Shown one piece after another: positions 25,053 through 34,072 of a DNA stretch of 64,000 nt. The stretch's first letter is position 1. Each line of letters begins with the position of its first letter. Origin of the DNA: Candidatus Pseudogracilibacillus intestinigallinarum (GTDB lineage: Bacteria > Bacillota > Bacilli > Bacillales > Amphibacillaceae); the NCBI GenBank assembly GCA_019113205.1, contig DXHX01000028.1:1-64000 (forward strand). Direction: 5' to 3'. The position numbers were made by a program, and so were the translations under genes. The notes below the pieces were generated by a model. It was not told the DNA's origin and ran no database searches. It saw only the letters and a list, made by a program, of their open reading frames with translations.

Positions 25053-26591
25053 TTGAAGAAAAAAGGATTGCTACAACGGTCCTTAGATAGAGTAGAGTTT
25101 ATTGGAAACAAATTACCACATCCAGTTACTCTTTTTGCTATATTGGCGTTGTTAGTAGTAGTATTATCTGCTATCATTTCTCAGTTCGGAATTAGCGTAG
25201 AGCACCCTGGTGAAGCAGGAGAAATGGTAGAAGTTACGAATCTATTGAGTCGAGAAGGTATACAACATATTTTCTTATCAATAACTGATAATTTCATCAA
25301 CTTCGCACCACTAGGAATCGTGTTAGTTACGATGCTAGGAATTGGAATTGCGGAAAGTACGGGATTAATTAGTGCGTTATTACGCGGTTTTGTATTATCA
25401 GTACCGAAACAATTAATCACTGCGGCTTTAGTGTTTGCAGGGGTTATGTCGAGTGTAGCATCAGATGCAGGGTATGTTGTATTACCACCACTTGGGGCGG
25501 TAATTTTTGCTGGATTAGGCCGACACCCGTTAGCGGGACTTGCCGCGGCATTTGCAGGGGTTTCAGGAGGATTCAGTGCGAATTTAATTTTAACATCACT
25601 TGATCCATTATTAGCAGGAATGACAATGGATGCAGTTATGATGGTGGACCCGGCATATGCTGAAACAATGAACGTTGCAATGAACTTATACTTTATTATC
25701 GTTTCTGTATTCTTATTAACATTAGTCGGTTGGTTCGTTACAGAAAAAATTGTGGAACCACGTTTAGGCACATATTCTGGAGAATATCGTGAAAAATTAG
25801 AAGGGTTAAAGCCAATTGAGAAAAAAGGTTTAACTTGGGCAGGAGTTTCCGTGGCGATAGTTTTAATTGGGGTTGCATTACTCGTTATTCCGGAAAACGC
25901 GCCACTTCGAGCGATAGATGATGGTTCTGGTGAGTTTACGTTAATGGATTCACTTGCGCCGTTTATGAATGCATTAGTACCAATTATTGCCTTATTATTC
26001 TTTGTACCAGGTTTAGTTTATGGTATGGCTACGAAGGAAATAAAAAATGATAAAGATGTTGCAGATTCTTTAGCGAAAACGATGGCAACAATGGGAACAT
26101 TTATTGTTCTATCCTTCACTGCGGGACAATTCGTCGCATTTTTCGCAGATAGTAATATGGGATTAATAGTAGGAGTATTTGGGGCGAACTTTTTAGAAAG
26201 TATTAAATTAACCGGTATTCCATTATTACTCGTATTTATTATCATTTGTGCTGTGATCAACTTATTCATCGGAAGTGCTTCAGCGAAATGGGCAATGATG
26301 GCGCCGATTTTTGTTCCGATTATGATGCAATTAGGTTATTCACCAGAGGTAACTCAAATGGCCTACCGTATCGCTGACTCATCAACGAATATGATTACAC
26401 CATTAATGACGTATTTTGCTCTAATTATCGCATTTGCTCAAAAATACGATAAGAAAATGGGAATTGGTACGATGATATCTGTTATGATTCCTTATTCGAT
26501 GTTCTTCTTAATATTCTGGACGATTTTACTTGTTGGCTGGATTTTATTAGGAATTGATTTAGGGCCAGGTTCACCAATTTTATATCCTTAA
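25053..26591 (+). CDS. AbgT-family transporter (p-aminobenzoyl-glutamate type)
   Basis: A 512-residue multi-helix inner-membrane transporter. AbgT features visible: NKLPHPVTLFA near the start, GIGIAESTGLISALLR, a GYVVLPPLGA stretch, GSASAKWAMMAPIFVP and DSSTNMITPLMTYF late in the protein. Members carry p-aminobenzoyl-glutamate or export sulfonamide-like antimetabolites using the proton or sodium gradient. The start is TTG at 25053 with AGGAGGG 6 bases upstream; an earlier ATG at 25011 lacks a ribosome site. It is a single-gene unit with its own terminator. Confidence 0.9.
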   Translation: MKKKGLLQRSLDRVEFIGNKLPHPVTLFAILALLVVVLSAIISQFGISVEHPGEAGEMVEVTNLLSREGIQHIFLSITDNFINFAPLGIVLVTMLGIGIAESTGLISALLRGFVLSVPKQLITAALVFAGVMSSVASDAGYVVLPPLGAVIFAGLGRHPLAGLAAAFAGVSGGFSANLILTSLDPLLAGMTMDAVMMVDPAYAETMNVAMNLYFIIVSVFLLTLVGWFVTEKIVEPRLGTYSGEYREKLEGLKPIEKKGLTWAGVSVAIVLIGVALLVIPENAPLRAIDDGSGEFTLMDSLAPFMNALVPIIALLFFVPGLVYGMATKEIKNDKDVADSLAKTMATMGTFIVLSFTAGQFVAFFADSNMGLIVGVFGANFLESIKLTGIPLLLVFIIICAVINLFIGSASAKWAMMAPIFVPIMMQLGYSPEVTQMAYRIADSSTNMITPLMTYFALIIAFAQKYDKKMGIGTMISVMIPYSMFFLIFWTILLVGWILLGIDLGPGSPILYP

Positions 26592-26635
26592 TAAGCAAAT
26601 AGGATTTGATTAAAAACGAAAGAAAACAGAAAAAG

Positions 26636-26671
26636 GAGTTTCAGTAAATTTTTTTACTGAGACTCTTTTTT
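26636..26671 (+). terminator. Terminator after the AbgT gene
   Basis: Thirteen-pair stem GAGTTTCAGTAAA / TTTACTGAGACTC with one G-T pair and a T-run after it. Confidence 0.9.
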
Positions 26672-26765
26672 GTCGTATACGTTAAACACTGTTGATCAAT
26701 CGTTATATTTTCACAAGCATTCAGACATTGGAAAAATAGTTACCATATATCAAGCACAGACTGAC

Positions 26766-26870
26766 ACTAACGATCGTAGCGAGGGGATAAATAACAAAAT
26801 AAAGGTATTGAATTATCGAAACTTTTATCACTTCAAAAATAGAATTATTCTACACTTTAAATGGAGCTCA
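26766..26870 (+). pseudogene. Transposase C-terminal remnant, ISL3-like
   Basis: A short frame encodes NDRSEGINNKIKVLNYRNF and then FKNRIILHFK. This matches the C-terminal end of ISL3-type (IS204/IS1001) transposases, where EGxNNxIK, a YRNF block and a FRNRI motif follow each other. The usual residues between KVL and YRNF are missing, and the catalytic domain is absent upstream. It is therefore a decayed fragment and no intact terminal repeats were found. The remainder of the 26592-27267 gap holds terminators and a repeat element. Confidence 0.6.
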
Positions 26871-26934
26871 ATCATACAAAGTAAAAAATCCTCCTCCCTT
26901 AGAGCATAAGCTACAAAGGAAGAGGAAACTAGCA

Positions 26935-27070
26935 TGTAAACAACCAGATGAAACGTAGGAAATGTACGTAGACTCCTGCGTGAGGAAAGATAGATAAGAC
27001 AAGGGAAGGAAAAGCCTGAGCCTTGCTTAGCAGCCGCACGCGGAAAGCGGAGTATGACATATTCACGCTG
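26935..27070. repeat. Bacillaceae-type dispersed palindromic repeat, copy A
   Basis: The first 46 bases (from TGTAAACAAC through GAAACGTAGGAAATGTACGT to ACTCCTGC) are nearly identical to 40974-41019. The two elements also share a GGAAAGCG/AGTA-type right end. The left GGAAATGTAC arm is intact here (26958-26967) but the right arm is degenerate. Such elements are frequent between genes in Bacillaceae. Confidence 0.75.
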
Positions 27071-27154
27071 CTCTGATTGGCTTTTTATTGGCCCAACACA
27101 ATTAAATATTAAATGACTTTAAGAGGGTCACTAAAACTATTTGATAAAGAGCCT

Positions 27155-27206
27155 AAAAAACCATCCACTTTTATAGGTATTGCCATAAAAGCGGATGGTT
27201 TTTTTC
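27155..27206. terminator. Bidirectional terminator at the end of the phn operon
   Basis: Twenty-base arms (27155-27174 and 27185-27204) form a nearly perfect stem flanked by A-run and T-run, so it works in both directions. On the minus strand it ends phnDCEE. Confidence 0.9.
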
Positions 27207-27267
27207 ATTGTTTTTAAATATATAATTTATATCGGAAACTATTTGACTAAATAAATATTAAACGCTA

Positions 27268-28074
27268 TTAAGAACCTTTTACTAATTTTCCGCGAATTTT
27301 ATTGGAAGCAAATTCGATAATTAACACTAAAACGACTAATCCTATTAAAATTGCTCCAACTTGGTCCCATTTGTATGAACGCATTGCGAATATTAATGGG
27401 GCACCAATACCACCAGCTCCAACTAAACCTAATGTTGCAGCATCACGTAAATTAATATCGAAACGATAAATTGTCACCGATAAAAATATTGCAAATAATT
27501 GCGGTAAAATACCATAACGGATCTTTTCAAATGTTGTACACCCAATCGATGTCATCGATTCTAATACTTTCACATCTAATTCTTCAATTGCATCTACGAA
27601 TAACTTGGATAACATACCGATGGATGTTAAACCAACCGTTAGTACACCCGCAAATGGCCCAGGTCCTGTCACACGAATAAACATCAGACCATATACTAAT
27701 GCAGGAATCGTACGGATAATAATTAAAATTAATCTCGTTAACCATGCAACTGGTTTTGGTACAAGGTTAGATGCAGATAAAAAAGCGAATGGTACAGATA
27801 AAAATGCACCAATAATCGTTCCTAGAAAAGCAATTGCTAATGTTTCAACGAGTAAATATGGGACACTTTCCTTTGAAAAATTAAATAAGCTTAAATCTGG
27901 ATTAAATAAACCAGAAATAATACCTTTTGCAACTTGTATTCCTTTTTGGTCCACATTTTCAAATGTAATAGATGTGACAGACCAAACAAACAATGCAATA
28001 ACGATAAATGTAATCGTAAAGATATATCCGGTATGGCGTGGTGCTTGTTTTAATTGTTTTTCTAATGTAGACAT
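27268..28074 (-). CDS. phnE: Phosphonate-type ABC transporter permease 2
   Basis: A 268-residue permease with about six helices and the binding-protein-dependent inner-membrane domain (EAA-like loop around MTSIGCTTFEKIRYGILPQ, GLVGAGGIG). It is the second of two adjacent PhnE-type subunits and is the last gene of the minus-strand operon, 13 bases after its partner. The heterodimer would carry phosphonate, phosphite or phosphate-like ligands delivered by PhnD, powered by PhnC. No C-P lyase or phosphonatase gene lies nearby. Confidence 0.9.
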   Translation of the reverse strand: MSTLEKQLKQAPRHTGYIFTITFIVIALFVWSVTSITFENVDQKGIQVAKGIISGLFNPDLSLFNFSKESVPYLLVETLAIAFLGTIIGAFLSVPFAFLSASNLVPKPVAWLTRLILIIIRTIPALVYGLMFIRVTGPGPFAGVLTVGLTSIGMLSKLFVDAIEELDVKVLESMTSIGCTTFEKIRYGILPQLFAIFLSVTIYRFDINLRDAATLGLVGAGGIGAPLIFAMRSYKWDQVGAILIGLVVLVLIIEFASNKIRGKLVKGS

Positions 28075-28087
28075 ATGGTAAACTCCT

Positions 28088-28903
28088 TTAAATTAACTTT
28101 TTCCTGAAGTGTTCACTAATTCTTTCAATAATGAAGACTGTAATAACGAGCGCGAAAATAATCATTCCAACACTTGGATAGTCGCGCCATCCTAGTCCTT
28201 CATTAATGAGTAATCCTACACCACCAGCACCAACATACCCTAAAATAGCTGCATATCGAACATTTCCCTCAAAACAGAATAATGACTGTGAGAGATAACT
28301 AGGTAAAACTTGTGAAAATACTGCATATCTAAATGCTTGAATACGTGTCATTCCTAATGCTTCCATTGCTTCAAAAGCGCCCATATCCACATTTTCTATT
28401 GCTTCATATAATAATTTCCCGACATACGAGATTGTAAATAACATAATTGCAATAGTACCAGCTGTAGGCCCTAATCCAAAAATGAATGTTGCAATTAAAG
28501 CAGATACTAATGTTGGTAATGTACGTAACAAGCTTAAAATAAATTTCGTAGTCGTGACAATGAATTTATTATTAATGATATTTGCGGATGCGAGAATTGC
28601 AGCAGGTAATGCGATAATCGCTCCGATAAATGAACCTAGAAAACTCATTTTTAATGTATCAAATAAAGGCTTCCAAACTTTTGGCATAAAGCTCCAATCA
28701 GGTGGAATCATATCTCCTACAATAAAGAAAAATTCTCCAATACGCGTAAATAATACTGTAAAATTAAAATTCGTAAATTTATACGAAAAAATCGCAGCAA
28801 TGATGATTAATAAAGTAATAAGCGGTGCTTTAGATCTTTTTTGTGATACGACTTTTCCATTTGGCAAGGCAATTTCTCTAGGAGGAAAAATTTTATCATA
28901 CAT
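28088..28903 (-). CDS. phnE: Phosphonate-type ABC transporter permease 1
   Basis: A 271-residue permease, six hydrophobic helices after a short basic N-terminus. The coupling-loop motif MEALGMTRIQAFRYAVFSQ and the GYVGAGGVG segment match PhnE. It starts one base after the phnC stop, so translation is coupled. It resembles the second permease in the same operon, suggesting an old duplication to a heterodimer. Confidence 0.9.
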   Translation of the reverse strand: MYDKIFPPREIALPNGKVVSQKRSKAPLITLLIIIAAIFSYKFTNFNFTVLFTRIGEFFFIVGDMIPPDWSFMPKVWKPLFDTLKMSFLGSFIGAIIALPAAILASANIINNKFIVTTTKFILSLLRTLPTLVSALIATFIFGLGPTAGTIAIMLFTISYVGKLLYEAIENVDMGAFEAMEALGMTRIQAFRYAVFSQVLPSYLSQSLFCFEGNVRYAAILGYVGAGGVGLLINEGLGWRDYPSVGMIIFALVITVFIIERISEHFRKKLI

Positions 28904-28904
28904 A

Positions 28905-29678
28905 TTATTCAGTCTCCTCTAATGCAGCTTGTATTTCTTCTGTTTTCCCACCATAAATTTCATCTAATACGTCTTGGGTAACTTCTTTCGTAGGACCATC
29001 ATAAACGATTTCCCCTTTACGAATCCCGATAATTCTGTCTGCATATTCTAAAGCGACTTCAACATGGTGGATGTTTAATAAAACGGAAATGTTTGTTTCT
29101 TTATTAATACGTTTAAAGTCATCCATGACGACCTTTGCTGTGACTGGGTCTAATGATGCAATAGGCTCGTCCGCTAAAATGATGTCAGGGTTTTGTGCTA
29201 ATGTTCTTGCTAATGCAACACGTTGTTGTTGTCCACCAGATAATTGATCACAACGGACAAATGCTTTATCTAAAATACCGACTTTATCTAATGCTTCTAG
29301 TGCTTTTATTTTATGTTCCTTTTTGACAATACCTGTTATTTTACGCCAATAAGGTAAGTCTGGAACGAATGATACGATAACGTTTTTTAATACAGTCGTT
29401 CTCGTTACTAAGTTAAAAGATTGGAAGATCATCCCGATTCGTCTTCTAAAGCGACGTACTTCCTTTCCCCTTAATTTAGATACGTCTGTGCCATCTACTA
29501 ATAATTGTCCATCTGTAATATTATGCATTAAATTGATGCATCGAAGTAAAGTAGATTTACCTGCACCTGAAAGCCCGATAATTGCAACGAACTCCCCTTG
29601 ATCAATGGTTAAATTGACATTTGATAATCCTTTTGTGCCATTATCGTATTGCTTTTCGACATTTATAAACTCAATCAT
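28905..29678 (-). CDS. phnC: Phosphonate-type ABC transporter ATPase
   Basis: A 257-residue nucleotide-binding subunit. Walker A GLSGAGKST is at about residue 35, the signature LSGGQQQRVA and Walker B ILADEPIASLD follow, and the switch His is in LNIHHVE. This is the PhnC pattern, with QSFNLV in the Q-loop. It is the second gene of the operon, after phnD, with a hairpin between them that could lower its expression relative to the binding protein. Confidence 0.93.
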   Translation of the reverse strand: MIEFINVEKQYDNGTKGLSNVNLTIDQGEFVAIIGLSGAGKSTLLRCINLMHNITDGQLLVDGTDVSKLRGKEVRRFRRRIGMIFQSFNLVTRTTVLKNVIVSFVPDLPYWRKITGIVKKEHKIKALEALDKVGILDKAFVRCDQLSGGQQQRVALARTLAQNPDIILADEPIASLDPVTAKVVMDDFKRINKETNISVLLNIHHVEVALEYADRIIGIRKGEIVYDGPTKEVTQDVLDEIYGGKTEEIQAALEETE

Positions 29679-29751
29679 AGTTATTCTCCAATCATTTCGA
29701 AGTCATTTTTTTGGCCATCATAAATATGATGATAGATAAGAATAGATAATT

Positions 29752-29791
29752 AAAGACGATATCGACCCAGCATTGGGTCAATAACGTCTTT
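29752..29791 (-). terminator. Intercistronic hairpin between phnD and phnC
   Basis: Arms AAAGACGATATCGACCCA and TTGGGTCAATAACGTCTTT (plus-strand view) form a long stem with mismatches. The T-run after it on the minus strand is weak. Position just after the binding-protein gene suggests partial termination or 3'-end protection, giving more PhnD than transporter. Confidence 0.65.
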
Positions 29792-29797
29792 TTGTCT

Positions 29798-30847
29798 TTA
29801 TTTCATGTCACGGATTAATTGTTGAGCTTCTCTTTCTGTCTCATAATCTTCGCTAGTAGCTTCTTGGTATCCTTCGTGACTATAAATAGAAATTACTTCT
29901 TTACCTTCTTCTGTTTCAGCAATGTTGATGAATGCTTTTTGTAAAGCAGCTTTTAACTCATCATCCATAATGTCAGAGTTTTTACTTACACTGATTGTAT
30001 CGTTGTAAATTCCATCTGTAACTCCAATAACATTTGTATCTTCCCAAATATCATTTTTACCATCGAATTTACTTTCCCAATCTTCTGCATAGTCTCTTCT
30101 AGCGTCTGCGAATGCAACTAATACGTCTGTTTGTTCAGCAGCTAAACGTGCGAAAGAACTTCCGTATGAATCTGATTGTACAACACTATCTAAATCAGTA
30201 ATTGATTTGTCGTAGTTTTCTAATAACCATAAAACTGGGTAAATATATCCTGCAGATGAAGAAGATCCCATTACAGACCAGTTGGCACTATTTAAGTCTT
30301 CCCATGTTAGCTCTTCGCCTTTATTTACTTTTTCAGCTAATTCTTGTCCTTTTTCAGATGGACCAGCGATGAATAAAGAACGGTAGTATGTAGCTTGTTC
30401 ATCTGTTCCTTCTGTCGGTTTGTTATCGTTCCAGTCTTTTGCATCTTCTGAATCATTGTTTAATCCTGCACGTGTAGAAGTTAAGATAACTTCTGCTCCA
30501 TCATCATAAAGTACGAATGTACCTCCAGGAACTAATCCAACATCAGTCGTACCAGCTGATAAAGCTTCCCCAACTGCTTCATATGTAGTTCCTACAGAAA
30601 TATCTACATTATTTACTGTAATACCTTCTTTTTCAAGCTCTTCTTTTAATAAATCTTTTAATGGTTCTGTTGCTGTAATAATTTCGTCAGGGTCTTTTGA
30701 TGGTACGAAACCAATTTTTAATTCATCGATTTCCTTCCCTCCACCATTTCCATTGCTGTTACTTGCATCATCGTTATTCGATCCACAAGCAGCTAAAATA
30801 CCAATTGATAAAATCATTACGGCAAACAACATAAAACGTTTTAACAT
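29798..30847 (-). CDS. phnD: Phosphate/phosphite/phosphonate-binding lipoprotein
   Basis: A 349-residue extracellular binding protein anchored through a lipobox ILAACG (Cys at about residue 21), followed by an Asn/Gly/Ser linker. The domain matches the PhnD family: LKIGFVPSKDP near the N-terminus, a DVGLVPGGTFV hinge region and SSAGYIYP in the ligand pocket. It is the first gene of phnD-phnC-phnE-phnE. AAAGGAGA precedes the start. The 294-base region to the divergent nucleotidase gene carries an inverted repeat that may be a shared operator. The precise ligand cannot be told. Confidence 0.92.
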   Translation of the reverse strand: MLKRFMLFAVMILSIGILAACGSNNDDASNSNGNGGGKEIDELKIGFVPSKDPDEIITATEPLKDLLKEELEKEGITVNNVDISVGTTYEAVGEALSAGTTDVGLVPGGTFVLYDDGAEVILTSTRAGLNNDSEDAKDWNDNKPTEGTDEQATYYRSLFIAGPSEKGQELAEKVNKGEELTWEDLNSANWSVMGSSSSAGYIYPVLWLLENYDKSITDLDSVVQSDSYGSSFARLAAEQTDVLVAFADARRDYAEDWESKFDGKNDIWEDTNVIGVTDGIYNDTISVSKNSDIMDDELKAALQKAFINIAETEEGKEVISIYSHEGYQEATSEDYETEREAQQLIRDMK

Positions 30848-30970
30848 ATGTGTATCTCCTTTTTGTAAATTATTATGCTCGAACTTCTATTATAAATTAA
30901 AATAAGTTTAATGAATACCCCTTTTCTATAAGTCTTTTTAAATATTAAAATAAGATAACCTATTCACGTT

Positions 30971-30989
30971 GAATAAGTTATACTTATTC
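30971..30989. promoter_or_regulatory. Inverted repeat between phnD and the nucleotidase gene
   Basis: GAATAAGT-TAT-ACTTATTC, perfect eight-base arms, flanked by CAC / GTG that can extend it. It is roughly midway in the divergent 30848-31141 gap, a natural operator position. A TATACT box (31081-31086) precedes the nucleotidase gene. Confidence 0.45.
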
Positions 30990-31141
30990 GTGTTAGTGCC
31001 TAAAATAGTATAACATATTTTAGGTGTAATGGAATAAAAATTTTAAAATAAAATCCATTCAAGTTTCTATTGTTGTTTGTTATACTTTAAACATACAAAA
31101 GTGAATGACTATTAGGAAGTATGAAGGAAGGATCAATAGCT

Positions 31142-32716
31142 ATGACAATACATGAATTAGTTTTATTAGAAACGAGTGACATACATGGAAATGTGTTTCC
31201 AATTCAATATGGAACGAATGGACATGCAGACTTAGGCATTGCAAAAATTGCAACAATCATTCAAGAAGAAAGAAAAAAACATGAAGCTTTATTATTGATT
31301 GATAATGGCGATTTAATTCAGGGGACACCTTTAACATATCATTATGCAAAATATGAGCAACATTTACGAAACCCAATGATTCAAGTGACGAATGAATTAA
31401 ACTATGATGCCAATATTTTAGGGAACCATGAATTCAATTATGGAAAAGATTTATTACAACGGGCAATTGATGAATCGAATTATCCTTGGCTTTCTGCAAA
31501 TATTGTGGATGAAAAAACGAAGGAACCATATTATGGGAATCCTTATATGGTAAAAGAAGTGGCAGATGGAATTCGTGTTGGTATTTTAGGATTAACGACA
31601 GATTATATTCCGAATTGGGAGAAAGAAGAACATATTTCTGGAATGCAATTTTTAAATCCAGTTGACGTAGCGAAAAAATGGGTGTCTTATTTAAAAGAGG
31701 TAGAACGGGTGCATATTGTCGTCGTAGCTTATCATGGCGGGTTTGAACGTGATTTACAAACAGGAGAACCGACAGAAACATTAACCGGGGAAAATAGAGG
31801 GTACGAATTATGTATGGAGTTACCTGAAATAGATGTGTTATTAACCGGTCATCAACATCGTGAAATTGAAAATGAATTTGTGAATGGTGTACTAGTAGTA
31901 CAACCGGGTTCACAAGGAAAAGCTTTAGGAAAAGTAATATTACAAATTGAGAAAAATGGTTCGGATTATGCTGTCGTACAAAAAGAGTCCAGCTTGCTTT
32001 TTGTTGATGGTGTCGAGGCAGATGATCGTATATTAGAACTTATTACGCCGTATGAAAATAGTACTCAAGAATGGTTAGATCAACCGATTGGACATATTGA
32101 GGGCGATATGCTAGTTCATGATCCGATGCAAATACGGTTAAAAGATAGTCCTTTGATTGATTTTTTAAATAGAGTACAAATGGATGTTGCTGATGTGGAT
32201 GTGTCTTGCACGGCTTTATTTGATAATTTAGCACCAGGATTTCCAAAAGATGTGACGATGCGAAGTGTTGTCAGTAACTATATTTATCCAAATACGTTAG
32301 TCGTCATAGAAGCAACCGGGAAAGTTATAAAGGAAGCATTAGAATTATCAGCTACTTATTTTACCAAAAACGATGCCGGAGATATTGTCGTGAATGATCG
32401 CTTCTTATATCCAAAACCTCAACATTTTAATTATGATATGTGGGATGGGATTGAATATGAAATAGATGTATCGAAAGAAGAAGGAAAACGGATTACAAAG
32501 TTATTATATAAAGATCATCCATTACAAGCTGACGATAAATTGCATGTTGTAATGAATAATTATCGTGCGAGTGGTGGTGGGGATTATATGATGTTTAAAT
32601 CTTGTCCAGTTGTGAAGGAAATTCCGATTGATGTATCGGAAATTATTGCAAATTATATTTTACGATATAAAGTAATCGAAGTGACTGTCAATCATAATTG
32701 GCATGTTATTGGTTAA
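31142..32716 (+). CDS. Bifunctional 5'-nucleotidase / 2',3'-cyclic nucleotidase-like metallophosphoesterase
   Basis: A 524-residue protein with an N-terminal calcineurin-type metal site (SDIHGN, DNGDLIQGT, GNHEFNYG, AYHGGFERD, GHQHREI) and the C-terminal 5_nucleotid_C domain (NYRASGGGDYMMF). It removes phosphate from nucleotides or cyclic nucleotides. There is no signal peptide, so it is probably cytoplasmic, unlike UshA. ATG at 31142 is chosen because GAAGGAAGGA lies 8 bases upstream; a nearer upstream ATG overlaps that site. It diverges from the phn operon, fitting a phosphorus-scavenging theme. Confidence 0.88.
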   Translation: MTIHELVLLETSDIHGNVFPIQYGTNGHADLGIAKIATIIQEERKKHEALLLIDNGDLIQGTPLTYHYAKYEQHLRNPMIQVTNELNYDANILGNHEFNYGKDLLQRAIDESNYPWLSANIVDEKTKEPYYGNPYMVKEVADGIRVGILGLTTDYIPNWEKEEHISGMQFLNPVDVAKKWVSYLKEVERVHIVVVAYHGGFERDLQTGEPTETLTGENRGYELCMELPEIDVLLTGHQHREIENEFVNGVLVVQPGSQGKALGKVILQIEKNGSDYAVVQKESSLLFVDGVEADDRILELITPYENSTQEWLDQPIGHIEGDMLVHDPMQIRLKDSPLIDFLNRVQMDVADVDVSCTALFDNLAPGFPKDVTMRSVVSNYIYPNTLVVIEATGKVIKEALELSATYFTKNDAGDIVVNDRFLYPKPQHFNYDMWDGIEYEIDVSKEEGKRITKLLYKDHPLQADDKLHVVMNNYRASGGGDYMMFKSCPVVKEIPIDVSEIIANYILRYKVIEVTVNHNWHVIG

Positions 32717-32756
32717 TTATTTAAATGATTGGTCATAAATAGTTTTTATTTATAAA

Positions 32757-32803
32757 AAATCGGTCCTGTTTATTACTAAAAGATAAACAGGACCGATTTT
32801 CAT
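32757..32803 (+). terminator. Terminator with 17-pair stem, family member 1
   Basis: Perfect 17-pair stem (32757-32773 and 32783-32799), loop TACTAAAAG, flanked by A- and T-runs. Nearly the same hairpin stands at 55101-55143, with one compensated base-pair change (C-G here, A-T there). Confidence 0.9.
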
Positions 32804-32901
32804 TCTCTTTTATAGTTCACTTAGTTTAATATGTTTATTTTGAATGTAATAGAGGAATATAAAGAATGATCCTAGTATATAAGGAGTGGTGACCCATTGA
32901 A

Positions 32902-33255
32902 GTGAAATTGAAACGAATTTATGATGATGCGACAAAGGATGATGGTGTACGCATATTAGTTGATCGTGTATGGCCACGTGGTGTTTCAAAGGAGAAGGCG
33001 AATTTGGATGAATGGATGAAAGAAATCGGTCCCTCAAAAGAATTACGCAAATGGTTCAACCATGAAGTAGATAAATTTGCTATATTTAAGAAAAAGTACG
33101 AAAAAGAGTTACAATCTGGAGCACAAAAAGCTAATTATGACCAATTGAAACAAATGCAAAAAGAGAATAAGACGATCACATTACTGTTTGGTGCAAAGGA
33201 TGAAACACACAACCAAGCGGTTGTCATAAAGGAAATGTTAGAAAAACATACGTAA
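32902..33255 (+). CDS. DUF488-family protein
   Basis: A 117-residue protein with the DUF488 pattern: RIYD near the N-terminus, then ILVDRVWPRGVSKEKA, WMKEIGPSKELRKWFNH, and LLFGAKDETHNQA near the end. The family is widespread and of unknown function; a nucleic-acid or oxidative-stress role has been proposed for relatives. The start is GTG at 32902 with AAGGAGTGG 12 bases away, longer than ideal, so the start is somewhat uncertain. It is 15 bases before the YceI gene, probably co-transcribed. Confidence 0.85.
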   Translation: MKLKRIYDDATKDDGVRILVDRVWPRGVSKEKANLDEWMKEIGPSKELRKWFNHEVDKFAIFKKKYEKELQSGAQKANYDQLKQMQKENKTITLLFGAKDETHNQAVVIKEMLEKHT

Positions 33256-33270
33256 AAGGAGTGGAATGAA

Positions 33271-33804
33271 TTGGTAAAATGGAATATTGATGGAAGCCAT
33301 ACGAGTGTAGGTTTTGAAGTGAAACATATGATGGTGTCAAAAGTACGTGGACGTTTTGGGGAATTTACCGGAACGATTGATGGAGACCCAGCAGATTTAG
33401 CGAATTGCACTATTACGTTTGACATAGATGTCAGGTCGATTGACACATCAAATGAGGACCGTGATAACCATTTACGGTCTCCAGACTTTTTTGAAGTAGA
33501 TAAATATCCAAAAATAAATTTTGCCTCGAAAAAAATCGTGCAAACAGCCGAGGATGAATTCGATATTATCGGTGATATTACGATGAAGGGTGTTACAAAG
33601 GAAATAACATTTGCAGCAGAATTTGAAGGAAAAGCAGTAGACCCATGGGGTCAAGAAGTTGCTGGATTTGCTGTTAGAGGAGCCTTAAATCGAAAAGACT
33701 TTGGTCTTACATGGAACCAAGCGTTAGAAGCTGGTGGGGTACTCGTTGGTGATAAAATCAAAATTTCTATCGATGTCGAGGCAAATCCTGCAAAAGAGGC
33801 ATAA
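33271..33804 (+). CDS. YceI-family lipid-binding-like protein
   Basis: A 177-residue YceI domain protein (WNIDGSHTSVGFEVKHMMVSK start, DVRSIDTSNEDRDNHLRSPDFF core, DFGLTWN late). YceI proteins form a lipocalin-like barrel that binds polyisoprenoids; Gram-positive forms without a signal peptide, like this one, are cytoplasmic. The start is TTG at 33271, with AAAGGAGTGG about 6 bases upstream. It follows the DUF488 gene by 15 bases and is closed by a terminator. Confidence 0.9.
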   Translation: MVKWNIDGSHTSVGFEVKHMMVSKVRGRFGEFTGTIDGDPADLANCTITFDIDVRSIDTSNEDRDNHLRSPDFFEVDKYPKINFASKKIVQTAEDEFDIIGDITMKGVTKEITFAAEFEGKAVDPWGQEVAGFAVRGALNRKDFGLTWNQALEAGGVLVGDKIKISIDVEANPAKEA

Positions 33805-33822
33805 AATATAGTTCGGATAAAC

Positions 33823-33854
33823 GTACGGACCCTTTGAGGGTTCGTGCTTTTTTT
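33823..33854 (+). terminator. Terminator after the YceI gene
   Basis: Stem GTACGGACCCT / AGGGTTCGTGC with two G-T pairs, three-base loop, T-run after it. Confidence 0.85.
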
Positions 33855-33981
33855 ATGGGTTTTTGTCAAATAAACACAATAAAATGTAATATAACTCTCT
33901 TTTTAAAGGGATGAAAGTTTTGATCTCCATACAAAAATAAACTGAAATGAAACTTTCCACCAGTTATCCACTATTGCCTTA

Positions 33982-34010
33982 TTGACTTTTTCATAAAAAT
34001 TGTTTATAAT
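33982..34010 (+). promoter_or_regulatory. Sigma-A promoter of the arsR-type/P1B operon
   Basis: TTGACT (33982-33987), 17-base spacer, TATAAT (34005-34010). The start point would be near 34017, right before the putative metal-sensor operator. Confidence 0.75.
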
Positions 34011-34023
34011 TTAATTAATGAAC

Positions 34024-34060
34024 ATATGAACAATTTCTCATATATTCAAATAAATATGAA
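34024..34060 (+). promoter_or_regulatory. Candidate ArsR/SmtB-family operator
   Basis: Two imperfect dyads follow the -10 box: ATATGAAC..TCTCATAT (34024-34043) and ATTCAAATAAATATGAA (34044-34060). The second resembles the published CadC-type operator core, TCAAATAAATATTTGA. A repressor here would block the start of transcription. Confidence 0.5.
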
Positions 34061-34072
34061 ATGAGGATGTAT

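Noticed and set aside
26670-26909. The 79-codon plus-strand frame as an intact gene
   Set aside because: Only its middle part looks like a transposase C-terminus. No start signal and no catalytic domain, so it is a remnant.
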